Positions 1 through 5,154 of a DNA stretch of 5,154 nucleotides are shown piece after piece. This DNA comes from an uncultured Porphyromonas sp. (GTDB lineage Bacteria > Bacteroidota > Bacteroidia > Bacteroidales > Porphyromonadaceae): positions 1-5,154 of the forward strand of contig NZ_CAJZFJ010000100.1 in the NCBI RefSeq assembly GCF_915070105.1. The letters run 5' to 3'. Below the pieces are notes generated by a model. It was not told the origin of the DNA. It worked only from the letters and a program-made list of their open reading frames with translations, and made no database searches. Made by a program: the position numbers and the translations under genes. Every line of letters begins with the position of its first letter. The stretch's first letter is position 1.

Positions 1-39
1 GGGGGGATAGCCTACGGAGTAGGGTAGGGGCGAATGCTC

Positions 40-47
40 TATCTTTG
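40..47 (+). promoter_or_regulatory. Candidate mnmA promoter, -7 box
   Basis: TATCTTTG matches the Bacteroidota primary sigma-factor -7 consensus TAnnTTTG exactly. Transcription would start a few bases downstream, near position 53-55, giving a leader of about 35 bases to the ATG at 90. No clear -33 TTTG element is visible 19-21 bases upstream, where the sequence is purine-rich (positions 13-30), so the call rests on the -7 box and its placement. Confidence 0.5.
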
Positions 48-89
48 CGCTCGTGATCTATCCTGAGGGGTGGATTGTTCAGTAAGTCT

Positions 90-1271
90 ATGGATACAGC
101 TCATCTCATCGCTCCACTGCAGGAGCGTATCGCCCGTAGTGGTCTCTCTGACCCTCGCATCGCTGTCCTCGTCTCTGGCGGGGTCGATAGCTCCGTGGTC
201 GTGCACCTGCTCTGTACGGCAGGCTATCGTCCTACGCTCTTCTATATACAGATAGGCATGCAGGAGCGAGGCTTCACGGACTGCTCGTGGGAGGATGACC
301 TAGAGATCGTGCGCCACCTAGCACGTCAGTATGACTGTCCCCTAGAGGTCGTATCGCTCCATGAGGAGTACTGGGCGAGTGTCGTGCAGTACACGATAGA
401 TACGGTGCGCCGAGGGCTGACCCCGAACCCCGATATGATGTGTAACAAGCTCATCAAGTTTGGTTGCTTCGAGCAGAAGTGGGGGCATGCGTATGACTTT
501 ATCGCCACGGGACACTATGCTACGACGACCTTCGTCGGGGAGCATCTCTTCCTCGCTACTGCACCTGACCCAGTGAAGGATCAGACGGACTTCCTCGCAC
601 AGATCAACTTCGCTCAGATCCGTAAGCTCCTCTTCCCCTCGGGGCACCTCCTCAAGAGTGAGGTGCGAGCCGTCGCCGAGGCTGCACACCTCATCAGCGC
701 AGGCCGTAAGGATAGCCAGGGGATATGCTTCCTAGGCAAGGTGAACTATAATGAGTTCATCGAGCGCGCCCTAGGTACGAAGGAGGGACTGATCATCGAG
801 CGGGAGACGGGGCGTGTCCTCGGGAAGCATCGGGGCTATTGGTTCCATACGATCGGGCAGCGCAAGGGCTTAGGGCTCAGTGGAGGCCCTTGGTTTGTCG
901 TCAAGAAGAATATCCGTCGCAACATCATCCTCGTCTCGCAGGGCTACGACCCACGAGATCAGTATGGACAGCATATAGAGATGGAGGGGGCGGACTTCAT
1001 CAGTCTCGATCCCTGGAGCTATGCTCGGCTCGTGAGCACGGGTATAGATACCCCCGTGGCGGAGGCCGATCGAGAGCCGATCGCCATCACCTTCAAGATC
1101 CGTCATACCCCTGAGTTCACCCGGGGCACCCTCCACTATGATCCCACTCGTGGCTATCGCATCGATAGCGAGCAGGAGATACAGGGCATTGCCCCGGGGC
1201 AGTATGCCGTCCTCTATGATGAGGAGCATCGCATCTGCTTCGGTAGTGGTATGATCACTCGGGGCTACTAA
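90..1271 (+). CDS. mnmA: tRNA-uridine 2-sulfurtransferase MnmA
   Basis: This cytoplasmic enzyme adenylates and then thiolates C2 of the wobble uridine (U34) in tRNAs for Lys, Glu and Gln, using ATP and a persulfide from a cysteine desulfurase. The 393-residue product has the full family layout. It has a PP-loop ATP site SGGVDSS at residues 29-35 and the first catalytic cysteine, C118, in NPDMMCNK. ATGHYA is at 139-144, KDQTDFL at 163-169, and the persulfide-carrying cysteine C213 in SQGICF. GQRKGLG at 256-262 leads into the C-terminal beta-barrel region (APGQYAVLYD at 368-377). Both cysteines align with E. coli C102 and C199, so the enzyme looks active. E. coli has KDQSYFL where this has KDQTDFL. 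ATG at 90 is chosen as start; an in-frame TTG at 75 would add five residues and lies just after a GAGGGG stretch (65-70), so it cannot be excluded. Bacteroidota often carry more than one MnmA-like paralogue, so this may not be the only copy. The gene stands alone and converges on cydB. Confidence 0.95.
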   Translation: MDTAHLIAPLQERIARSGLSDPRIAVLVSGGVDSSVVVHLLCTAGYRPTLFYIQIGMQERGFTDCSWEDDLEIVRHLARQYDCPLEVVSLHEEYWASVVQYTIDTVRRGLTPNPDMMCNKLIKFGCFEQKWGHAYDFIATGHYATTTFVGEHLFLATAPDPVKDQTDFLAQINFAQIRKLLFPSGHLLKSEVRAVAEAAHLISAGRKDSQGICFLGKVNYNEFIERALGTKEGLIIERETGRVLGKHRGYWFHTIGQRKGLGLSGGPWFVVKKNIRRNIILVSQGYDPRDQYGQHIEMEGADFISLDPWSYARLVSTGIDTPVAEADREPIAITFKIRHTPEFTRGTLHYDPTRGYRIDSEQEIQGIAPGQYAVLYDEEHRICFGSGMITRGY

Positions 1272-1324
1272 TCCCGAGCCGTAAGCTCTTCCTTTTCCCC
1301 CTCCATGGGGAGACCATAATATGA

Positions 1325-1370
1325 AGCGAAGGCTCTGTGCAGGATACCGCACAGAGCCTTCGCTCCTTTT
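1325..1370. terminator. Convergent, probably bidirectional hairpin terminator
   Basis: A perfect 16-bp inverted repeat (AGCGAAGGCTCTGTGC at 1325-1340 and its complement at 1349-1364) is separated by an 8-base loop. On the + strand the stem is followed by CCTTTTGTTG, a short U-rich tail suited to ending mnmA. On the - strand it is followed by TCATATTATG, a weaker T-containing tail, so it can also stop the cyd operon. It sits between the two converging stop codons, 53 bases after the mnmA stop and 28 bases from the cydB stop, which supports a shared role. Confidence 0.88.
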
Positions 1371-1392
1371 GTTGCTTAGCCTCTGGGTAGGG

Positions 1393-2577
1393 CTAGTAGT
1401 TGTGTGACTCGGGGTTCTGTACTTCCTTCCTCGTGATCTTGTGCAGGTCGAGTGCTCGCCAAGCATAGACGATATATGCTAGGACGAAGGGGATGAGTAG
1501 GGAGACAAAGCTCATAGCCTTGAGGGTAAAGGGGCTGGAGGAGCTATTGCGGATATTCAGCGAGTGGTGGATGAGCTCAGGCATATCGGCGCTGTAGGCT
1601 GGGTAATAGGAGGTGTTGTTCCACCCAGCGATGAGGAAGAGGGCGAGTGCCGTGAGTACCACACCTGCTCCCTCGAGCCAGATCCCCTTCTTGTACCCCT
1701 CCCGCAGGAGCGTCAGCAGGATACCTCCGAGGACGAGGAGTACCCCGACGACGAAGATGAGGAAGACGATAGGCATCTCCACGAGATTGTACCAGTACTT
1801 GTAGTCCACGAGGTAGGTCAGCTCGGGGTTCGAGGGGGAGTAGGCAAAGCCCTTCTTCGTCAGCAGGAAGAAGAGGTAGGCGAGGAAGAGCAGGAGGAAG
1901 GCAGCTGCGTTCCAAGCCAGAGCACTGCGCGAACGCTTGTAGATCGTCTCGTCCTCGATGTTATTGATGAAGAAGAGGAGTGCCGTCGTACGTGAGAGGA
2001 AGAAGACGGCTAGCCCGAAGACCACATTCCACACGTTCAGCACAGCCTCTAGCCCATGGAGCTGTAGCCCCCGATAGGGGAGCCACTGCGAGATCACCTG
2101 GCTGCTGCCCGACATATCGGCGATGGCCTCACGATTGACCGTGAAGGTCGAGCCGGTGAAGAAGGTAGAGACAGCTGCGCCGAGGAGGATCGGGGCGAGT
2201 AGGCCGTTGATGAAGAGGAAGGTCTGATAGGTCTTGCTCCCCAGCACATTCCCATTCTTATTCTGATACTCATAGGAGATAGCCTGGATGATGAAGCAGA
2301 AGAGGATCAGCATCCACACCCAGTAGGCGCCCCCAAAGCTCGTGGAGTAGAAGAGGGGGAAGGAGGCGAAGAAGCCCCCGCCGAAGACGACGAGTGTCGT
2401 GAAGGTGAATTCCCACTTCCTGCCCACGGAGTTCACCAGGAGCTTGCGCTCTAGGGGCTCCTTGCCGAGGCTGAAGAAGAGGCTTTGTCCGCCCTGTACG
2501 AAGAGGAGGAAGACTAGGAGTGCTCCTAGGATGGAGATCAGTAGCCACCAGTATTCTTGATAGAATGCGTAGTCCAT
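1393..2577 (-). CDS. cydB: Cytochrome bd quinol oxidase subunit II (CydB), Bacteroidota type
   Basis: CydB is the second membrane subunit of cytochrome bd oxidase. It pairs with CydA in the inner membrane and supports assembly of the hemes and the proton path. The 394-residue product has about nine hydrophobic helices (roughly 8-27, 56-76, 82-102, 117-139, 178-200, 219-240, 266-290, 303-318 and 348-373). The WWLL start region resembles E. coli CydB (FIWWLL), and NSVGRKWEFTF aligns with E. coli NSIAPHWDGNQ. The C-terminal LTLKAMSFV-like segment (SPFTLKAMSFVSLLIPFVLAY) matches E. coli QLTLNVMTWVAVVLVP. Key differences are that the usual TDGFDMG near residue 28 is VQGGQSL, the WD pair is W55-E56, and RPVGFDYR is replaced by IQAISYEYQ. 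These look like lineage differences rather than decay, since the frame is intact. The ATG lies 42 bases after the cydA stop with no strong ribosome-binding site, as is common in this phylum. It is the last gene of the operon. Confidence 0.95.
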   Translation of the reverse strand: MDYAFYQEYWWLLISILGALLVFLLFVQGGQSLFFSLGKEPLERKLLVNSVGRKWEFTFTTLVVFGGGFFASFPLFYSTSFGGAYWVWMLILFCFIIQAISYEYQNKNGNVLGSKTYQTFLFINGLLAPILLGAAVSTFFTGSTFTVNREAIADMSGSSQVISQWLPYRGLQLHGLEAVLNVWNVVFGLAVFFLSRTTALLFFINNIEDETIYKRSRSALAWNAAAFLLLFLAYLFFLLTKKGFAYSPSNPELTYLVDYKYWYNLVEMPIVFLIFVVGVLLVLGGILLTLLREGYKKGIWLEGAGVVLTALALFLIAGWNNTSYYPAYSADMPELIHHSLNIRNSSSSPFTLKAMSFVSLLIPFVLAYIVYAWRALDLHKITRKEVQNPESHNY

Positions 2578-2619
2578 TTGTCGTGTTGTAGTTTGGATTG
2601 AATGAGATGGACGGAGTGC

Positions 2620-4200
2620 TTAGTGGGCATCAGGACCCTGACGGATGGCCTTGCGCATGATATTAATCTCTGCCACCAGCATGATCGTGAAGAGTAGGAA
2701 GAAGAGCATGAAGGTGATCATCACCGACGAAGCCTCGATCTTGGAGATAGCGGCCTGCACGGGCAGGAGGTTCTGTATCGTCCAGGGCTGGCGACCGACC
2801 TCGGCTACGACCCAGCCAGCTTCGCTAGCGATCCAGGCGCAGGGGGTGAGGACGAGGCTGGCCCATAGTAGCCACTTGGTCTGGGCGAGCTTCTCATTAC
2901 GTCGGTAGGCATACCACGTCAGTAGGAGGAAGAGCAGGAGGAAGGCACCCCCTAGACCCACCATGATGCGGAATGAGTAGTAGGTCAGCGGTATATTGGG
3001 TACGGTCTCGTACTTGCTCGTGAAGTATCCGTAGCCGTAGTAGGGGAAGTTCTCCTCGAGTACGGCACGGTGCTGGGCAGCACCGATACTGTCCCCAGCC
3101 TTGCGTGCTGAGCGGAAGGCATTCAGCGCGTCGATAGCGATACGTCCACGGCGCATCATCTCTTCGGTGGAGAGGGCTACGCTGCCGTCGGGCTTGTGGT
3201 AGCCGCCCTCTAGGATGTTGTTCACCCCGGGGACGTAGCGGTCGGGAGTGCCGTCTACCATGTAGGAGAGTAGGCGAGGCACTTCGATGCTGAAGATGTG
3301 GGAGGCCTTCCCATCATCGGGACGACCCTTGCTGGGGTTCAGTACGCCTACCATACCTAGGGGGAGCCCCTTGCCGTCAGCTGTTTTCCCCTCGGGGGTA
3401 GAGGCTCCAGCATCGTAGAGGGCCTCCATAGCGGCGAGCTTCATCGGCTGGTTCTTGGCGACATCGACTGCAGAGCTGTGTCCAGTAGCTGCAGAGAGTA
3501 GGGCTGCGACGAGGCCAAAGGGGGCGATGATCTTCATGTTGCGCCGAGCGAACTCGAGGTTCTTCCCCCGCAGTAGGTACAGCACACATACCCCGAGGGC
3601 GAAGAAGGTACCCAGCGTCCAGGAGGTCGTGATCGTGTGGAGGAACTTGATGATAGCCGTAGGGGAGAGGGCTACGGCCCAGAAGTCTGCCATCTCGTTG
3701 CGCATCGTCTCGGGGTTGAAGACCATCCCTTGTGGGTTCTGCATCCAAGCGTTGGCTACGAGGATCCAGACTGCCGAGATCGTCGCTCCGACGATCGTGA
3801 GCCAGCTGGAGGCGAGGTGGAAGCCCTTGCTGACTTTGCCCCAGCCGAAGAACATCACAGCGATGAAGGTACTCTCCATGAAGAAGGCCAAGATACCCTC
3901 GATAGCCAGAGGAGCGCCGAAGATGTCGCCGACGAACCAGCTATAGTTCGACCAGTTCGTCCCAAACTGGAACTCCAGTATGATCCCGGTGGCGACACCG
4001 ATAGCGAAGTTGATCCCGAAGAGCTTCTGCCAGTACTTGGTAGACTTCTTCCAGAATTCATCGCCACTGCGGAAGTACTTCGTCTCCGCCAGCGACATGA
4101 TGATACCTAGCCCTAGTGTCAGAGGCACGAAGAGCCAGTGGTACATGGCTGTCAGGGCAAACTGTGCCCTCGACCACGATACGAGTGATTCTAGATCCAT
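2620..4200 (-). CDS. cydA: Cytochrome bd quinol oxidase subunit I (CydA)
   Basis: CydA is the catalytic subunit. It oxidises quinol (menaquinol is expected in this phylum) and reduces O2 to water using hemes b558, b595 and d. The 526-residue protein is close in length to E. coli CydA (522). It begins with the family signature RAQFALTAMYHWLFVPLTLG. Aligned key residues are all present: H21 (E. coli H19), E101 and E109 (E99, E107), H188 (H186), K254 and E259 of the quinol-site motif KLAAMEA (K252, E257), M413 in FRIMVG (M393), and GRQPW at 469-473. About nine helices are visible (near 14-36, 57-76, 95-118, 129-150, 186-209, 222-241, 405-430, 442-464 and 492-514). The long hydrophilic loop between 242 and 404 is the Q-loop. 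From K254 to M413 it is 18 residues longer than in E. coli, placing it with long-Q-loop enzymes. The ATG lies 12 bases after the upstream DUF4492-type stop, so the two are almost certainly co-transcribed. No cydDC exporter genes are in the window. Confidence 0.98.
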   Translation of the reverse strand: MDLESLVSWSRAQFALTAMYHWLFVPLTLGLGIIMSLAETKYFRSGDEFWKKSTKYWQKLFGINFAIGVATGIILEFQFGTNWSNYSWFVGDIFGAPLAIEGILAFFMESTFIAVMFFGWGKVSKGFHLASSWLTIVGATISAVWILVANAWMQNPQGMVFNPETMRNEMADFWAVALSPTAIIKFLHTITTSWTLGTFFALGVCVLYLLRGKNLEFARRNMKIIAPFGLVAALLSAATGHSSAVDVAKNQPMKLAAMEALYDAGASTPEGKTADGKGLPLGMVGVLNPSKGRPDDGKASHIFSIEVPRLLSYMVDGTPDRYVPGVNNILEGGYHKPDGSVALSTEEMMRRGRIAIDALNAFRSARKAGDSIGAAQHRAVLEENFPYYGYGYFTSKYETVPNIPLTYYSFRIMVGLGGAFLLLFLLLTWYAYRRNEKLAQTKWLLWASLVLTPCAWIASEAGWVVAEVGRQPWTIQNLLPVQAAISKIEASSVMITFMLFFLLFTIMLVAEINIMRKAIRQGPDAH

Positions 4201-4212
4201 TGTATATAGTAT

Positions 4213-4515
4213 TTAGTCCTTATGATTACTTGATTGGTTCGTCCGTCCCCCGTGAAGAGTATCGGTAGGGGATACTGCTCGGCGCTGGAGGAGCTCCTGC
4301 TCGACGAACTCCGAGCGGGACATATGCTGTCGCTCTGCCTCCTGCTTGACTACGTTGGGGAAGAAGAAGGCTCTTAGGATAGCGAACATGACGAAGAGCT
4401 TGATGCAGATGATGAGCCAGAGCTTACGGCTCGTGGGGGTTAGGGTTTTGAAGCCATCGCGGTAGAAGCGATAGGCACGTACGATGAAATTCGGTCTGCC
4501 CGGGTCGTTACTCAT
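4213..4515 (-). CDS. DUF4492-type small single-helix membrane protein, first gene of cyd operon
   Basis: The 100-residue product has a basic, aromatic N-terminal part (FIVRAYRFYRDGFKTLTP at 10-27) and one clear membrane helix at about 33-52 (LWLIICIKLFVMFAILRAFF). A charged segment follows (about 58-80, possibly helical), then a polar tail of about 20 residues rich in S, T, N and H. The FYRDGFK...LW.II.IKLF.MF..LR.FFFPN pattern is what I recall for DUF4492, a family typically found next to cytochrome bd genes in Bacteroidota; this is from memory and unchecked. No signal peptide is evident, and the positively charged N-terminus suggests it stays in the cytoplasm. The gene is 12 bases from cydA and shares its promoter. 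By analogy with E. coli CydX it may be an accessory subunit or assembly factor of the oxidase, but no sequence similarity to CydX is evident and the function is inferred from position. Confidence 0.88.
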   Translation of the reverse strand: MSNDPGRPNFIVRAYRFYRDGFKTLTPTSRKLWLIICIKLFVMFAILRAFFFPNVVKQEAERQHMSRSEFVEQELLQRRAVSPTDTLHGGRTNQSSNHKD

Positions 4516-4564
4516 GAGGGGGGCGGAGTCGTTATAGGGTTAAATGATAAGTGTAAACCGGCGA

Positions 4565-4599
4565 CAAAGGTAGAAATAAACTAGCAATGTAAAGGTCAA
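4565..4599 (-). promoter_or_regulatory. Promoter of the DUF4492-cydA-cydB operon
   Basis: On the - strand TACCTTTG (4572 down to 4565) is an exact match to the Bacteroidota -7 box TAnnTTTG. Upstream, TTGACCTTTA (4599 down to 4590) offers a -33-like element. Spacing is imperfect: TTGA lies 23 bases and TTTA 17 bases from the -7 box, against the usual 19-21. The interval is AT-rich, unlike its surroundings. Transcription starting around 4558 would leave a leader of about 43 bases before the DUF4492 ATG. I see no convincing FNR/CRP-type TTGAT-N4-ATCAA site, so redox control is not shown by the sequence. Confidence 0.65.
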
Positions 4600-4684
4600 T
4601 GAACTCTCCTCTCCCCGTCGTCGCCCCCCTTCCTCCAGCAGATTCTACTACCGCAGACCCCTTCCCATCCTTCAGCGGGTGTAC

Positions 4685-4782
4685 CCTTCCCCCGTATTCG
4701 CCGTAGCGTACATCCCCACTGCGCTGGGCGCTCTTAGTTCGGTGGGCATAACGTCGTGGGCATCCCTTAGTGAGGGGGAAGG
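4685..4782. repeat. Long-range inverted repeat enclosing a short direct repeat
   Basis: CCTTCCCCC at 4685-4693 is perfectly complementary to GGGGGAAGG at 4774-4782, with 80 bases between the arms. Inside are a small GCGC-TGG-GCGC hairpin (4720-4730) and two copies of GTGGGCAT (4742-4749 and 4756-4763) with a 14-base period. Either copy could pair its GTGGG with the upstream CCCAC (near 4715). This could be a folded RNA with alternative pairings, but in such G/C-run-rich DNA the arms could also arise by chance. Confidence 0.3.
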
Positions 4783-5064
4783 AGGTGGGATTAGCTCACA
4801 GAGTAGGGACGCCCAAGGCAGCTTAGGAGGGCGGGCAGACTCTTACCTATGTGTTGTGTGGCTTGCGTCCTCTCCTCCAGAGTCGGTACTCGAGGGCGGA
4901 TACGAGACGACAGGTGTACGGCTACATTATATATAAGAAGATGGGGGATGGATCGGAGGATGATGGTCAGGGCCGACGCATGATCTCGCTCGCACACTCC
5001 TGCCTTTGGATCTTCGGAGGTATCGCTTCATATCCCAGGGAGCCTTAGCCCATCCCTAAAGATC

Positions 5065-5122
5065 CTAGGTATTATCCCTAGGGAACAGACATACAAACGA
5101 GCCCTAGAGAGGAGATACCTAG
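5065..5122. repeat. Nested inverted repeats built on CTAG
   Basis: The outer arms CTAGGTAT (5065-5072) and ATACCTAG (5115-5122) enclose inner arms CTAGGG (5078-5083) and CCCTAG (5102-5107). A further TCC (5075-5077) can pair with GGA (5111-5113), leaving an 18-base A-rich loop (5084-5101). The result is one extended imperfect stem-loop of 58 bases. It includes the perfect palindrome TCCCTAGGGA (5075-5084). It may be a leader RNA structure or a protein-binding cluster for a gene to the right; no U-run follows it, so it is not an obvious terminator. Confidence 0.45.
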
Positions 5123-5130
5123 AGCGCACT

Positions 5131-5150
5131 TGTGTACACGCGTGTATACA
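5131..5150. repeat. Palindromic element, possible operator
   Basis: TGTGTACACG (5131-5140) is followed directly by CGTGTATACA (5141-5150), a 20-base palindrome with 9 of 10 matching pairs and no spacer. The inner 12 bases TACACGCGTGTA are perfect. A spacerless palindrome is better suited to binding a dimeric regulator than to forming an RNA hairpin. It lies at the window edge, so the gene it might serve cannot be seen. Confidence 0.45.
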
Positions 5151-5154
5151 GTTG

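Larger units (their letters stand above)
4600..5154. other. Gene-free stretch upstream of the cyd promoter
   Basis: No reading frame here is convincing. The longest (a GTG-started 85-codon frame at 4679-4936 on +) has a low-complexity composition with no domain and no start signals. The left part (about 4605-4677) is pyrimidine-rich on the + strand. A short AT-rich island (about 4924-4936) precedes a 35-codon ATG frame at 4941-5048 that I do not call. Several inverted and direct repeats, listed separately, lie in the stretch. It probably holds the upstream region of a gene beyond the right edge, and may include an unrecognised RNA. No tRNA, tmRNA, RNase P or signal-recognition-particle RNA signature was seen. 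Confidence 0.5.

Noticed and set aside
75..89. Upstream TTG start for mnmA, adding five residues (MFSKS)
   Set aside because: Possible, because GAGGGG lies just before it, but ATG at 90 is the stronger start codon and the extra residues precede any conserved part of the family.
870..1466. 198-codon frame on - spanning the mnmA and cydB 3' ends
   Set aside because: It runs through the convergent terminator hairpin and both real gene ends; the product resembles nothing and reflects GC-rich shadow coding.
1564..1995. 143-codon frame on + opposite cydB
   Set aside because: Very Glu/Asp-rich product that is the antisense shadow of CydB's hydrophobic codons; no start signals.
4785..4812. tRNA-like D-arm string GTGGGATTAGCTCACAGAG
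   Set aside because: It resembles a tRNA 5' half, but the D-loop would be too short and no anticodon stem, T-loop GTTCRA or acceptor complement follows.
4679..4936. 85-codon GTG-started frame on + in the gene-free region
   Set aside because: Composition is Ser/Gly-rich with no recognisable domain, no ribosome-binding site or promoter box precedes it, and it crosses the inverted-repeat structures.
4791..4997. 68-codon frame on - in the gene-free region
   Set aside because: No recognisable domain and no promoter or start signal; it overlaps other equally unsupported frames.
4941..5048. 35-codon ATG frame on +, preceded by AGAAG and an AT-rich island
   Set aside because: Too short to judge, no family resemblance, and no -7 box at a suitable distance upstream; the purine-rich start favours chance.

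Overview
The window looks like a chromosomal segment of a Bacteroidota bacterium, most likely Porphyromonas or a close relative (genus is low confidence). Three things point there. The promoters have the Bacteroidota -7 box TAnnTTTG. Starts lack strong Shine-Dalgarno sequences. The cytochrome bd genes are of the Bacteroidota type and are preceded by a DUF4492-type gene. Base composition is fairly GC-rich, which produces many long shadow reading frames opposite the real genes.

Layout: (1) Positions 1-89 hold a short leader with a candidate promoter. (2) mnmA, the tRNA-uridine 2-sulfurtransferase, runs rightward at 90-1271. (3) A convergent gap at 1272-1392 carries a perfect 16-bp hairpin that probably terminates transcription from both sides. 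(4) A leftward operon occupies 4515-1393 in the order DUF4492 small membrane protein, cydA, cydB, with a good promoter around 4565-4599. (5) About 555 bases upstream of that promoter (4600-5154) hold no convincing gene but contain several inverted and direct repeats, most concentrated in the last 100 bases.

The three leftward genes encode cytochrome bd quinol oxidase, the high-affinity terminal oxidase that lets anaerobic Bacteroidota respire or scavenge traces of oxygen. CydA retains every heme and quinol residue that can be matched to the E. coli enzyme, but its Q-loop is 18 residues longer. CydB is the divergent Bacteroidota form and lacks several E. coli signature motifs. The small first gene product has one membrane helix and is a reasonable candidate for an accessory subunit playing the role CydX plays in E. 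coli. mnmA is functionally unrelated and simply converges on the operon.

I see no mobile element, CRISPR array, tRNA or rRNA. No wholly new system is evident. The items most worth checking are the DUF4492 protein as an oxidase subunit, the altered CydB motifs, and the structured gene-free right end.
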